A stretch of DNA of 64,000 nt from Anthracocystis setariae (lineage: Eukaryota; Basidiomycota; Ustilaginomycetes; Ustilaginales; Ustilaginaceae): assembly GCA_928724745.1 (NCBI GenBank), contig CAKMXJ010000004.1, positions 124,001 through 188,000 on the forward strand, read 5' to 3'. The position numbers and the translations under genes were made by a program. Shown in pieces: positions 39,687 through 51,782 of this stretch; within the stretch, counting starts at the first letter, position 1; each line of letters begins with the position of its first letter. The notes beneath the pieces are model-generated. The model saw only the letters and a list, made by a program, of their open reading frames with translations. It had not been told where the DNA came from and did no database searches.

Positions 39687-40336
39687 CAGTACCTGTCCAT
39701 AAGTTTCCGCACGGTCGCGTTTTTTGAATTTTGTGTAACATAAAATTACACACACTCTTTTGATCATCAGTTCTCAGCATTCAAGTTCTTATACCTTTGC
39801 TTGTTTGTGCTGGACTGACAGTGTATTGGGAACAGTATAAGTGGCTGTGAGCTGGCACTGTTTCAATGGTTAGATGAAGTGCTGTGCCTGATCAAGCTGT
39901 GCTTAACCAGTTTTGCTGCAAGCTGTCAACTGAGCTGAAATCAAGGAAAAAAGTAGGCGATAACTCAAAGCTGTGTCCACAGCATTGATGATGTCTTGAT
40001 GGTCTCTCTGGTGAGGGCAGGCTTGAATCAAGCTGACCACCAAAGCAGCTGCCAAGATCAACAGCAGCTCAGAGTTGCAAGCCATGAAGAGTCAGACAGT
40101 GTTGGTCAAATCTCTTAACAAGCATGCTTCCTTTTTGTTGCTAGCAAGCTGTATTGTACCTATGTACTACCACCTGAGCTTCATGAGCAGTGAACATTCC
40201 CATGCTGAGCATCAAGCTAGCTAGCTGGTATGGTCTTTACATTGCTGTATACTGTTGGACACCATCAAATTTATTCACAACCATGAAGAGAAATTTGAAA
40301 ATTCAAAATCGTCCGGAAACTTATGGACAGGTACTG
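39687..40336. mobile_element. Tc1/mariner-type MITE (650 bp)
   Basis: The two ends are inverted copies beginning CAGTACCTGTCCATAAGTTT and matching perfectly for 23 bp, with weaker similarity (TTTTGAATTTT) further in. TA flanks both ends (39685-39686 and 40337-40338), the duplication expected for Tc1/mariner. The inside has no transposase frame, so it is non-autonomous. Confidence 0.8.
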
Positions 40337-40338
40337 TA

Positions 40339-41192
40339 CTGTACAAGAGGATTGAAGAATCGTCAAAAGAGGAACCTGAACTTTCTCTTTTGCTACTGTA
40401 CTCATTGCTGCAGCACTGTGCAGCCCGACAACTGTGCCCAGCACGGTCACTCTACTACTCCTACTACTACTGTACTGACTGGCCAAAAAAGCTCCAGCGC
40501 GGTTTCCTTCGCCGCCGCTGCCAAACTGTCAAATCGGCGTCGTTTAAGCGAGACTAGCGGGAACGGCCCCAAACTCCGCGTGACGCTTCCGTCTTACCCC
40601 GCCTGCAAGTCACACCAAGTTTGCACGATCACAATGCAGCAGATCTTTGTATTGCATCAGCATCACCGAGGCAAGCTTTCCAACTACAGTATAATGCAAC
40701 GAATCTGCATCGACCTATACCGAGGTCGCGGTCGTCTGGATCTTGGAATGCTTTGCATCGACACAACAAGCTCCAAGTAATTGCGTACGACGACAGTGTG
40801 ATGATCGTTCAAGGTCCTTGCGGGAAGAGGCTCTGAAGCCGCCACGTTCTGAATTTAGAAAGTCCTACATCTCGTCTTCAGCGGCTTGCATGATTTTCTC
40901 GATTCCCCATGCCATGTGCGCAGCCTGGATCCAACATGAATGAACCAAAATAATTCCACATCCAAGCAATGGCCTTTGGAACGAAGAGACCGACCATGCA
41001 CGACTGGCACAGACAAACACACTGATACACGCAAACATGAACCTACGGAACATGTGATGACATCTTAAAAGCATTTTACGACGAAACGAGCCGTCAATCT
41101 ATACAGTACATTGAGTCCTCGCAACCATCATGGCGCGAGACGATCAAAAAGAAAAGAGAGGTTCTCATCCATTCTGAATGCAATCGCATCGC
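40339..41192. other. intergenic, MITE to dihydrolipoamide dehydrogenase
   Basis: Nothing recognisable apart from the 3' flank of the dehydrogenase gene; open frames here show no domain. Confidence 0.4.
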
Positions 41193-42939
41193 TTAAAAGT
41201 GAATCGCCTTGGAGTAAGAAGCCATGGCAGCCTCCTTGAATGCCTCTGAGAGGGTGGGGTGCGCGTGGCAAGTACGGGCAATGTCCTCAGCCGACGCCTG
41301 GTACTCGATGGCCAGAACAGCCGAGGCGATCATCTCGCCGGCGTTGGGGCCGATGATGTGAACGCCGAGAACCTTGTCGGTCTCCTTCTCGACGAGGAAC
41401 TTGACAGTACCCTCGGCATCGGCGTTGGTCTTGGCACGTGAGTTGGCGAGGAAGGGGAACTTGCCCACCTTGTACTCAACACCCTCCTTCTTGAGCTCCT
41501 CCTCGTTCTTTCCTACCCAAGCCACCTCGGGATGAGTGTAAACGACAGAGGGGATGGCGGCGTAGTTGACGTGGCCGTGACCAGCCTTGATGATCTCGAC
41601 AGCAGCGATGCCCTCCTCCTCAGCCTTGTGGGCAAGCATGGGTCCGAAGGTGGCGTCACCGATGCACTTGACTCCCTTGCAGGTGGTGTTGTACTGGTCA
41701 TCGACGATGATGCGTCCACGCTCGTCCTTCTCGATTCCGACCGCCTCGAGGTTGAGGCCCTTGGTGACAGGTCGTCGGCCGATGGCAACAAGGACGACAT
41801 CAGCATCGAGCTGGGTCTTGTCGCCGCTCTTGGCGTCCTCGACGTTGAGGAAAACCTTGCCATCCTTCTTCTCGGCGCCCACCACCTTGGTGCCGAGGCG
41901 GAACTTGAGACCCTGCTTCTCGAGCGTCTTCTTGAAGCTCTTTGCGATCTCACCGTCAATACCGGCACCGCCAACAGAGTTGAGGAACTCGACGACCTCG
42001 ACCTTGGCACCGAGACGGCTCCAGACACTGCCCATCTCGAGACCGATGACACCGGCACCGATGACGATCATCTTCTCGGGCACCTTCTGGAGCTCGAGAG
42101 CACCAGTCGAGCTGACGATCTGCTTCTCGTCGATCTCGATGCCGGGGAAGGGAGTGACTTCGGAACCGGTGGCGATGATGATGTTCTTGGCCTCCACCTC
42201 GGTCTCGCCGCCGTCGTTGAGAGCCACCTTGACAGTGGTGGGGCTGCTGAAGCTACCGGCACCCTTGAGGTAGTCGACCTTGTTCTTCTTGAAGAGACCC
42301 TCAATACCCTTGGTGAGACCGGAGACGGCGCTGGACTTGGCCTTGAGCATGGTGTCAAGGTTGAGCGAGATGGATCCAACATCGATACCGCGGTTCTTGA
42401 AGTCGTGCTGAGCCTGGTGGTAGAGATGCGAGTTGTTCAGCATAGCCTTGGAAGGAATGCATCCAACGTTGAGACACGTACCACCGAGAGCGCCACGCTT
42501 CTCAACGCAAGCAGTCTTGAGGCCGAGCTGGGCAGCCTTGATGGCGGCTACGTATCCACCGGGACCACCGCCAATGACGACGACATCGTATGGATCGGCA
42601 CCGGTTGCGAGGCCACGGCTCTGAACACGAGGAAGAGCCGAGACGACGCGGGGGAGGGTCGAAGACTGGAAAGCCTGGTGGCGTTGAGCCGTTGCGCAAG
42701 AGCAGAAATTGAAAGCGAAGGAAAAAGAAGGTGGTTAGAATGACCGAGCTTATCGAAGGAGGATAGAAAGGTTGCGAGACAGGCTGACGAGCGCTGAAGC
42801 AGATAGGTCGGCTTCATCCGCTATCCTGACTGATGCGGCTGCAACCGCAACTGCCATTCCTCCGGTAGGCGATGTAAGGTAGACGGACACTTACCCTAGC
42901 GGGGGCAACCGACGATCGCGACAAAAGACCAGAGATCAT
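41193..42939 (-). CDS. LPD1: dihydrolipoamide dehydrogenase, mitochondrial (E3), 2 exons
   Basis: FAD flavoprotein that reoxidises lipoamide in pyruvate and 2-oxoglutarate dehydrogenases and the glycine cleavage system. Exon 1 is 42939-42895 (15 codons), the intron is 42894-42675 (GTAAGT donor, CTAAC branch site, CACCAG acceptor), and exon 2 is 42674-41193; 508 residues in total. The N terminus is a mitochondrial presequence ([10 protein letters not shown]). Next come the FAD site [11 protein letters not shown], the redox disulfide [12 protein letters not shown], the NAD site [12 protein letters not shown], the second FAD contact [19 protein letters not shown], and the dimer-interface [10 protein letters not shown] with the catalytic His. 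The length fits yeast Lpd1 (499). All key residues are present. Confidence 0.95.
42675..42894 (-). other. intron of the E3 gene
   Basis: 220 bp, phase 0, with GTAAGT donor, CTAAC branch point and first downstream AG as acceptor. Needed to join the start and presequence to the FAD domain. Confidence 0.85.
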
Positions 42940-43881
42940 GGTGTCTAGATTGGGTTGTGTGAGGATGGCGAAATCTCCGACCGAGAATCGGAAGACGAAA
43001 GAGAGAGAATGAGAGAGGGGATGATGGTAGCAAGCAGAAAGGTGGCGCAGATGTGAGCGTCGGTCAAATGATCAGAAGGTTGCGACCGAGTCGAGTCCTC
43101 ATCGCTGTTGCAGTTGTTTCAAAGTGGCACGGCCAAAAAGCGCACGCTACTCTCGCGAAGGCCAACCCAACCCGTGATGGCACTCACACGGTCAAGTGTG
43201 AGTTTGGATCTTTTGCTCAGCTGCTGACGCTGCAGACCCGATTCTTGGAAATCGCGCGTTGAAGGCAGGAAGGAGGCAGACTGAGCCATGTATTTCCTTA
43301 GACCTTTTTTTTCTTTTTTTCTCCCCAACGCCTTCCTAACCAGCATCTTCTACGACACAGCAGCCAGCTCTTAAAAGATCCAAAAAAAAAAAAAAAAAAA
43401 AAGTGATACTTTATCGACAAAGACCAACACACAGAAATTAAAGGTTGCAAACGCTGTTTCTCCATCTGCCACCCAACAATTTCCCTTTTTACACTGTAGT
43501 TACCGTCATTTCCCGCGTTTTGGCCGCATAATCCGAATCCGCGAAAGCAGCCCGCTAGGCAGGCGAGCAGCTCAGGGTCAGGATCAGGGTCATCACGCGG
43601 AGACATCCGATCAACATCAGCTTGTCCAATTCAAGTTAGGATCTTTTCCATCCTGACAGACGCGAACAATACACTGTATGATAGACGGTCTCACATCCTT
43701 CCTCTATATTCATATTTAAACGGACTCGATCGGGGTTTTGTATGTGCAAGACCCGATCAGTTCAGTACGATGGATGAATCACGTCAGTCGAAGTCGGCGA
43801 TGCAGAGGTCCAAACGGCGAACACAACTCCACATCGGATGTGCCGGTGGAAATCCCTGCATACGTTATTTCACCGTCGGTT

Positions 43882-43921
<40 letters not shown>

Positions 43922-44384
43922 GTGTCCAACGGTCGAACGGCATCTTTTGGCTTACAATAGCCTGGCAGTAGCGGTCGGCGATCCTGGCGAACGAGCTTGT
44001 TCTGACTTTTGGCAGTGTGCCGGCAAACGACGAAATGGATGGATGTCCTGCTTTGTCACTCTGTTCTTCCATCCGTTTCCAGCTTCAAACAACTCGTTTC
44101 CGAGTATCGTTGGGTGGTGCCGACACCTCTGCAGGCGGCACGCAAGGCGAATCGCTTTCCTGCTAGGACCTTTGCGGTCACCCTGCTACTAGCACTTGTT
44201 GTGGTCCTGACGCCGACCACGAGTTAAACAAACACGGGGACATCTCTCTAAACCAACTTTTTCATACAGTACCTCCTGCTGTGGATCCCACCAGCCAGAA
44301 CAGTGATGCAGCAACTTCATCGTCCCGCCCCAGCGTCCGCTTAAACCAGCTTGACCGAGCTTGCCGTCGAATGAAGTTGGCACC
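42940..44384. other. divergent promoter region, E3 and F-box genes
   Basis: No gene supported. It holds a long A tract near 43381-43402, T-rich tracts near 43305-43320 and a CGCA tetranucleotide repeat at 43881-43921. Confidence 0.4.
43881..43921. repeat. (GCAC)n microsatellite
   Basis: About ten perfect units of a GCAC/CGCA tetranucleotide. Confidence 0.9.
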
Positions 44385-46781
44385 ATGCAACGCGGCTGGC
44401 AAAACGATCGCTCGCCAGCCTCGGCTGATCCTACAACCACAACAAGCGTTGCCTTGAGCGCGATCGAGCAGCTGCCCCACGAAGTTCTCCTCGACATCCT
44501 CGCCTACCTGGATGCCGCTTCTCTAGCTCGCATCGCTACTACCAGCTCCCGCATCCGTCTGGTTGCTCTCCACGATGCTCTTTGGAAGCCTTTCATTTCC
44601 CACGCTTTTCAGAATCTGAGCCCGCCCGTACGTGGTGCCAACATCCATCCACTCGAATCGTCGCTTCCTCTCTGGCATCCGGATTTTGGTCTTCAAGCCG
44701 ACATTGCCCATCCTCCATCATGGCCCGACACCGATGAGTTCGTCGAACACTCGTCCACCGTACAGTCGACCGACAGTCAAACGAAATGCTCTGCTGAGAT
44801 TGGTCTTGCGCTCTTTGAGGGCGCCGAATCGTTGTACGATGCGTACATCCGCTTTGTCAGGGTGGTGGAGCCTCTTTTGGGATGGTGGGCCTCAGACGTA
44901 CCTTTCTACGGCATGGCCGTACGTATCGTTCTGGACATGTACTTCTGCCACGAAGATGACGATACGGCAAGCGCCCAATCAAAGCCACTATCTGACCACA
45001 ACGGGGCGGATCCCAACGGTTCGGCCTCTCCAAGCGCATCAGGATCTGCCAGAAGCAAACGACCGTCACCGGCGATCGTTTGCCAACGAATCTACCTGAT
45101 CAATCGTCTGCAAGGCCTCGACTCGGACATGCAACGATGGTCCGACGTCACGGGCTTTCCCATGCCTAGCAACACCGCGGTCATCGCGCAAGGCACCATC
45201 CTTCGACGCAGCTTGACCCAAATCCGCACCGATCTTTGTGAACCTGGCATCCGGACCGAAAACCTGTGGCATTTTAGTTGGAACGATCTGCGAAAGGGGA
45301 AATCTCCGCCATCAAACGTCTTTGCAAGCTCGTCCGCATCAGCAGGTACACTCGAGAGGCACCAATCGCTTCCAAATGAGCTTCAGGCTCACATCTCGAG
45401 TCAATCCTGGCTCCGAAGCCTGGATCCTCAGGATGGTCCGAACGGTGATACGATAGAGGAAGACGAGGCCGAGCAGATTGATCGTGTACTTCGGCGCACT
45501 GCCGATGCTCCTGCATTCTTCAACTTTGGCTTCGATCTGGAAGAAGATGTCCCGGCCGCCACACATCTGCGGCGGATGATCCTAGGACAACACCGTCACA
45601 TTGCCCACAGCACCCAGCATCGAAGTGATCCACATTCAGGCACAGCTTCGACAAATGCAGGAGACACAATTGATGATGGCATCGTACGTATTTCAACGAC
45701 ACCTTGGCAGCCTTATATCGATGCCAACCAGCGTAACACCATCTCTGCAGAACCGTCCTGGATGGCAATGGCTTTGCCTCCCATCATCTTTCCTCCGCCC
45801 GCTTTGCTTCCAGCGATACGCACGACGCCTTGGAGCCGTCTGGATCGCGTTCAGATCGGCGTATCCTACATATGGGAGTCCATGTCGGCCGATCGTAGAT
45901 GGCTCATAGATGGCGAGCGCTTGAGCATCGATTCGCTCGTCATGGATCCACCACCGCCTCACCGACCTTGGCCGATTCAGTCACATGCACTCGAGTCGGA
46001 TCCACGCTTCTTCCCGATCCGAAACCCGGACCGCATCTCTCGGCTGCCGGCGCCGATCATCGAAGCAGAACCAGCAGTTGCGGATATTGCTACCCCGGCG
46101 TCGCTGGCTTCGTCTGCATTCGAGAGCCGTAGAAGTGCAAATACCGCGTCGAGCTTATCAGCTCCAGTGAAAGTTAAGCATGTCCCGATTCCGTCGCATC
46201 ATGATCCTGGACATCCCGACTTCGACTGGAGCGCTATCGAGGGCCTCTACAGCATGACATATGGTCCGCATGGGATCGAACTGCTGTACATCCACGCACG
46301 CAAGCTTACTTCGCTCGATTTCGAACCTGACGACCGGTTACCGGCTTGGCCAGCAGAACCGCTGCTTTCACATGACGACATGTACGGGCAGACCAGGATC
46401 AGTCGAGGGATTGCCGCACGAGTTGGTTCGCGCGTGCTGGAAGCAGTCAAGGTGACGGGCGACCCCAACATACCTCGCGGGCAGGTTACGTGGCGTGCTT
46501 TCATCGATGATCCGGGCAGAAGCGCTGTACCATGGAGACCGCCACCGGACGGGTTCCGCAAACACACACCGTGGCCATTACGACCACCGGCAGCAATCGG
46601 GAGCCAGGACGAGAGATCGCCAGGATTGGTCCTGCCTGCGCATGGACGTGTTGCTGGCGAAGGATTTGTGGGGCGCGGCTGGGCGACAGCGCTCGCCTGC
46701 GTTTCTTCAATTGATGAGATCCAGATCTGGTGGCAGCCCATGTATAAGATCTCGATTGCCAAAAGGCTTGTTGGTGTCTAG
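44385..46781 (+). CDS. F-box protein, FBXO31-like (798 aa)
   Basis: Likely substrate receptor of an SCF ubiquitin ligase. The F-box is at residues 25-70 (IEQLPHEVLLDILAYLD, then ASLARIATTSSRIR, ALWKPFI). The C-terminal part carries GLYSMTYGPHGIELLYIHAR and, later, LEAVKVTGDPNIPRGQVTWR, which resemble the substrate-binding domain of FBXO31-type proteins. The middle is Ser- and Pro-rich and probably disordered. The start is ATG of MQRGWQ; the frame is open eight codons further only through a TTG. The substrate cannot be told from the sequence. The FBXO31 relation rests on remembered motifs and is less sure than the F-box. Confidence 0.75.
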   Translation: MQRGWQNDRSPASADPTTTTSVALSAIEQLPHEVLLDILAYLDAASLARIATTSSRIRLVALHDALWKPFISHAFQNLSPPVRGANIHPLESSLPLWHPDFGLQADIAHPPSWPDTDEFVEHSSTVQSTDSQTKCSAEIGLALFEGAESLYDAYIRFVRVVEPLLGWWASDVPFYGMAVRIVLDMYFCHEDDDTASAQSKPLSDHNGADPNGSASPSASGSARSKRPSPAIVCQRIYLINRLQGLDSDMQRWSDVTGFPMPSNTAVIAQGTILRRSLTQIRTDLCEPGIRTENLWHFSWNDLRKGKSPPSNVFASSSASAGTLERHQSLPNELQAHISSQSWLRSLDPQDGPNGDTIEEDEAEQIDRVLRRTADAPAFFNFGFDLEEDVPAATHLRRMILGQHRHIAHSTQHRSDPHSGTASTNAGDTIDDGIVRISTTPWQPYIDANQRNTISAEPSWMAMALPPIIFPPPALLPAIRTTPWSRLDRVQIGVSYIWESMSADRRWLIDGERLSIDSLVMDPPPPHRPWPIQSHALESDPRFFPIRNPDRISRLPAPIIEAEPAVADIATPASLASSAFESRRSANTASSLSAPVKVKHVPIPSHHDPGHPDFDWSAIEGLYSMTYGPHGIELLYIHARKLTSLDFEPDDRLPAWPAEPLLSHDDMYGQTRISRGIAARVGSRVLEAVKVTGDPNIPRGQVTWRAFIDDPGRSAVPWRPPPDGFRKHTPWPLRPPAAIGSQDERSPGLVLPAHGRVAGEGFVGRGWATALACVSSIDEIQIWWQPMYKISIAKRLVGV

Positions 46782-49388
46782 TGGTAGGTAGGAGCTGTCT
46801 GCCATGCGTAGTAGCGATGTCTCTGTTTCTGTGGTAAAATGGAATTGCATTCGATTGCACCTCTACGCAAGAAGGCTACAGGGAGGCTTCGGAACGCTTT
46901 GGCTGTGTCACGGGCCGAAGCATGTCCAGTAAGGTGCATGTTTGAGAGTCCGAACATACCAATAGCCGGGAATGGACGCGCATTTCGGCGCACCTGCACC
47001 CCAGATTCGACGAACACTCCGCCGCCAAGAACACAGCTTTCCATGGATTGCGGAGAACCGTGCAATGCGATTCGCCGAACTTGGACGTCCACGTTTTATT
47101 GGTGAGAGGCATGTGAAGCCGGGCGTAGATTGGCTCGATTGAGGGGCAAGACGATGGCGCAGCGAATGGAAGCGGGGCTGTAGGGTTTGACGGTCGAACC
47201 ACCCAACCGATTTTGTGCCAAATCGCATTCGATTACTGTAGCGCAATCGGCAGTTGAATCGGGAGACTCGAACGGTCCAAACGGCCCCAATGTGGTTGTT
47301 CAACTCCCTGCTGCACCAAGTTGCCGCATTTGTTGACTGCTCATAGCCTCTTCGAGCCCCGAAGCATTCAGCACTCGTCTGAAAGCATGATTACCCCGCA
47401 CCTAGATGCACAAAGTCTGCATGTCTGACATGTTTCTGACAAACAATAAGCAACTTGTCTGTCGATTGTGTCGATCGGATTTCAGCGTCCACTGCCTCCT
47501 TCCACGTGATGATCCGGCTCTAATCTCAATAATAATAAGCGTCAGCTAGTATTGAAGATGATCGTTGATCACCTCGGATGGATCGGCAGTTTGAAGATCG
47601 GGTTCGGTTTGATCAATAGGTCGTTCCCGTTCACAAAGTTCTCTGCGCTGCAAATTGAAGGAGGAACTAAAAATGTGAAAACAAAAGGGATGGCCTGGTA
47701 CAATAGATCGTGCCAGTTGCTCTGCAATGCCAATTGACTCGCAAGCCTAGCCAGCTACTGTCCATATGCGGAAAAGCTTCAAACCAGCTATTCATGCACC
47801 TGAACGCGGCTGAAGCAGCATGCTGTGATGTCTTGAGCCAGACGGTTTTGGTCGAGAAAGACTCAGGAAAAAAGGGCTGTGCTGCCCACGTCGCTGCTTT
47901 CTTGGTACAGTGCTGTGCCAAACCGTACCAAGCTGTAGCGTACCACATGTCTTGCAATTTAATTAATAATAATAAATTGTGATTCAAGTTGTGAGTTCCG
48001 ACTGTCCAAAGTGGAAAGAAAATTTGCTTGGCATGGCAAGTACTGCACCGCACAGCAGCGTGCGGGGTCAGCAGGTCTCAAAATGATCCGAATCCGAAAA
48101 TCTCCTCTCAGCCGAAGTGGAGAAGAAAGGCGTTGTTGTTGTCGAAAAGTAGCCGGCATTTTGGCTTGGCAGAATTTTGGATGTATAGGCCACGCCAACG
48201 CCGTCGCGTCTAATCCGATGCCACCTACCTGTAAGGATGACAGTTGTGAGGATGTGTATCGCAGTAGATCCCTGCGAATCAATACCAAGACGACCGCCGC
48301 CGCCTTTCGCTCTACACAGCCGTATCCGGCGGACAAACAACATCCCGCGAGACACGTGTTCCACGGGAAAGCGTAGGAACACAGCCTGAGCAAGACCTCA
48401 CGGATGGCGTTCGTTTCGCAAGACAGAGATGTAAGAAAGTCGAGATGGTGAGTTGGATCGTGTGAGTCACACATCAAGACTCTCAATCCATACGGCACCT
48501 GCAGCAGCAGCATAATGATGCGGGCTTGTCCAATCACAATATGTCACATAGAGAGATTCCTGCACGCTCTAGAGTGGCAAGAAAGCTTTAGCCCCGAAAA
48601 ATACAATTTTAGATCGGAGACATTTGTGAACGGCGCTGTGCTGTGCTGTGCTGTACAACAGCGCAAGCGCCCCGTGACGTTCCTAATCCGGTTTCCAGAA
48701 TTCGGTAAGAAGGAAAAATTCTCGCTTGTTGGTGCGTTCTCCTTGCTTGATCATCTCGTGTGACACCTTTGTGAAGCGTAGCGTAGCGAGAGAGAAGCAT
48801 TCGACGTCGTTACTGTATAATATTGCATCTGTCGCTGCCTCGGGATGACCGACGGGTTCCACAGTACAGAGGTGGGCATCGTTTGCCGAGCCCCGTTCGC
48901 GCACAACTTAAGAGAGACCCAAACGAATCATTCGAGGCTCCTCCCAGCAAACTCCTCTTCGTCATCTGATTCGCTCTCGCTCTGCATCGGCACATCCGCC
49001 ACCAGCTTCACCCAAGCCTCGAAACCAACACGAAGCCCTGCGTTGATATCTGCCTTTTCCACCAACCTTCATTAACCCCACTTTCCCTTGGATTTGTTCA
49101 GGCTCCATCGGCGACACGAGGGCCCTCTACAGCCTGTTCACGACGTGGGTTGCCTTGGCTGCAATCCGATCGGTGGACCGTCTTCGGTTGATCCGTTTTA
49201 ATCTTCACTTTGAGTCGACAAGCAAAGTTCGCAGCGCTGATTGCGTAGAATTGCGTGCTCGTTCGCTTCCTAAAGCCTATTCCATCGACGTCAAGGCCGA
49301 TATCGCAGAAATCTTCTGTTGACGCTCCTGCTTGCTACCAACTCCAGTTTCGCTCCACCATCCAAGCCTTGCGAGCTTTTTGTTCAAT
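46782..49388. other. 2.6-kb intergenic region
   Basis: No gene, repeat family or RNA could be supported. Several open frames of 60-190 codons overlap on both strands without domains. Short simple repeats (ATAATA near 47529 and 47965, GTGCT near 48640) occur. The right end holds the transporter promoter and leader. Confidence 0.4.
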
Positions 49389-51005
49389 ATGCCTACCTTG
49401 AAAGCTGAAACACCCAGCTCTTCCAGCAGCGACAACATCAGCACCACATCGATTGCGGTGCCATCACCACACAACGGTTCAGACAAGAGCGAATCTTTAG
49501 CACCAGAAGAGAGGATCGCCATCCGCTCTCGTCACGTCGGGACTTCTTTCCTCTTTCCTGCTGGCGATCGAGCCAAATCGTGGCAAGATAGCTACCTTTT
49601 CGAGCTCATCGGAGAACACGGTGCTCAGATGCACAACGCCACCGAGAAAGGTCAAGATGTCCAAGTCAACGACATGGATGAATACACCAAGGCGCAAGAA
49701 GAACGGCAGAGAGCCCAGGAACATGCCGCTATACCCAAGACACTCGGCTGGAAAGGTGCTTTCTTCAACCAGGTGGCGTACGCGATCGCGCTCGGTGTCC
49801 TCAGCATTCCGCAGGTAGCCGTATCCATCGGTATGGTCCCATTCGTGCTCCTAACCTTGCTGTTCGCCTACATCTGCTATTATGTCGGTGATCAGTATTG
49901 GAAGCTCAAGATGCGTTTTCCCGGCGTGCATAACCTTCAGGATGCTGGTTTCCTCATGTTCGGTCCGTGGGGTGCACGATTCCTCGGCAGTTGTCAGCTC
50001 ATCTTTTCGATCTTCTTGCAGGGCAACCACGTGCTTCTCGGCGCCGAGGCCTTCCATGTGCTCGGCTGGCGCTCATGCACCGTTGCGTTGGCTTTTATCT
50101 TTGCCGTCATCTCGTTCTTCTTCACTCTACCGCGATCCTACAAGCTCTTCTCAGTCGCTGCTTTCGTCTCGTTTACTTCGATCGTCGTCACCGTCATTTT
50201 CGCCATGATTGCTAGTGGCGTCACCGGTCCTGCCAACCTGGCCCCAGGCTACCCTGCCATCAAGGTGGTCGCTTTCGGTCCGGCTCCTGGTGTCAAGGTG
50301 GATTTCCTCTCGGGTTTCCTCTATGTGCTCAATCTCTTCATCAGTCTCGGCGCCATCCCAAGCTATCTTCCGATTCTCTCGGAAATGCGCAACCCCAACG
50401 AGTTCCGCAAAAGTCTCGTCACTCTCACGGGGGTTCAGCTCGTTCTCTATCTCATCGTCGGTGGTGTCATCTACGGAAACCTCGGCCAGTACACGCTGTC
50501 GCCCAGTCTCAACAGTTTGTCGCACACCACAAGCCAAATTGCCTACGGTCTCGCTCTGCCATGCATCCTCATCGCTGGCTGCGAGAGTGGACAGGTGGCT
50601 GCTAAGCATCTTTACGTGATCGTCTTCCGATCGCGACCCCAGCACATCCACAAATCGACCAAACTGGGCTGGATCGTGTGGATCCTCATCAACGTGGGCA
50701 CCTGGACGATCGCCTTCATTCTGGCCGAGCTCATCCCGTTCTTTTCGTCGTTCCTTGGCCTCGAGGCTGCTCTGTTCTGGTCCATCTTCACTGGGCTGAG
50801 TGGTGTTATGTGGCTTTACGTCAACCAGGGTCGATGGGCGGAGTCGACGCGCAAGATTGTGGAGTCCATTGTTGCAGTGGGTGTCATCGCCATTTCGGTC
50901 GTAATCTGCGTGGTAGGCATTTGGGCGAGCGCCATCTCGATCCGCGATTCCTACAAGACGGGCACGGTCGGAAGACCGTTTTCTTGCGCCGCGGCAGTGC
51001 CCTAA
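49389..51005 (+). CDS. amino-acid transporter, AAAP family (538 aa)
   Basis: Integral membrane permease of the Aa_trans type, resembling fungal neutral amino-acid permeases such as Neurospora Mtr. About 120 hydrophilic N-terminal residues are followed by roughly eleven membrane segments, beginning AIALGVLSIPQVAVSIGMVP. The family pattern FFNQVAYAIALGVLSIP and the loop LKMRFPGVHNLQDAGFLMFG are clear. The start is ATG of MPTLKAET; upstream codons are open only from a TTG. It most likely imports amino acids by proton symport at the plasma membrane; a vacuolar location is possible. Substrate not predictable. Confidence 0.88.
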   Translation: MPTLKAETPSSSSSDNISTTSIAVPSPHNGSDKSESLAPEERIAIRSRHVGTSFLFPAGDRAKSWQDSYLFELIGEHGAQMHNATEKGQDVQVNDMDEYTKAQEERQRAQEHAAIPKTLGWKGAFFNQVAYAIALGVLSIPQVAVSIGMVPFVLLTLLFAYICYYVGDQYWKLKMRFPGVHNLQDAGFLMFGPWGARFLGSCQLIFSIFLQGNHVLLGAEAFHVLGWRSCTVALAFIFAVISFFFTLPRSYKLFSVAAFVSFTSIVVTVIFAMIASGVTGPANLAPGYPAIKVVAFGPAPGVKVDFLSGFLYVLNLFISLGAIPSYLPILSEMRNPNEFRKSLVTLTGVQLVLYLIVGGVIYGNLGQYTLSPSLNSLSHTTSQIAYGLALPCILIAGCESGQVAAKHLYVIVFRSRPQHIHKSTKLGWIVWILINVGTWTIAFILAELIPFFSSFLGLEAALFWSIFTGLSGVMWLYVNQGRWAESTRKIVESIVAVGVIAISVVICVVGIWASAISIRDSYKTGTVGRPFSCAAAVP

Positions 51006-51782
51006 GCATCGCAGTTGCGGCTTCACGCAACTCTTTTCGGAAACTGGACTCTGTATGAAGCTTCTACAGGATTTCATCTGTTCAACCGTGGCTGAAGGGC
51101 AACCTCAGGATGACTGCGTCAGTTTGTATGATAGCCGATCTTTCTGCTTTATTGTGATAAGAAATGCAGGCATCTACGGCAACGGAATGCTCCTGTAACG
51201 TGCTACCAAGTAGACAGGATGTGTCAGAGTAAGCGGGCGCCGCCCGAACACAGGCGGGTTTGTAGCGTAAACGAGCTGCTGATGGTGCGAACTCGCGACA
51301 CAGAAGTCGAAGTGGAGCATAGAGCTGTGTTTTACCTGAGAGAGCTCAGTACAGATACAGTACTACTTGACTACTGCACTGCTGTGGACCGGAAGGGGGA
51401 GAGACGCGTCGGTCCATGCAGCAGCCTAAGCGCGTTGACAGAGCACAGGTGTCACTTTTTTTTTTGGAAAAGCGCATGGGATCCGAAAAGCCTTTCCTGG
51501 CACGCCATCCGAAGCCATACTTCATCTCTGCCTTCCCCTCTTTCCACCATCAGGTCCTTTTCAAGCCGGCCACACCCGCTTCTGTCCAGCTCAGATCGAC
51601 ACTGTCTCACACACGCTCGATCTCAGGCTGGAACGCGAACTAGGTGTCGATGCGTTTCAATATGGCTTGCCTTTGACTTTATCAGCTCCTACTCTTGCAC
51701 CGAGCGACCCTGACATCTTGTCGACGACAGACATTCTCATCATTGAACCAAACCAAGGGCAAGACACCACGTTCGAGCTACA
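51006..51782. other. intergenic, transporter to TRF-like gene
   Basis: No gene supported; contains GTACAGTA-type short repeats near 51350 and a T tract near 51457. Presumed promoter of the TRF-like gene. Confidence 0.4.

Noticed and set aside
39903..40085. 60-codon minus frame with a signal-peptide-like start inside the MITE
   Set aside because: Too short, within a non-autonomous transposon and no other support.
40190..40780. 196-codon plus-strand frame
   Set aside because: Starts inside the MITE, crosses its end and shows no domain.
41532..42743. 403-codon plus-strand frame
   Set aside because: Antisense shadow of the E3 gene produced by its codon bias; Leu/Asp/Gly-rich translation without a domain.
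43881..43921. regular repeats considered as a CRISPR-like array (also 55713-55827)
   Set aside because: Simple tetranucleotide and dinucleotide microsatellites without spacers, in a eukaryotic genome.
46908..47303. 131-codon minus frame and other frames in the 46.8-49.3 kb gap
   Set aside because: Several overlapping frames on both strands, none with a domain or coding-like composition.
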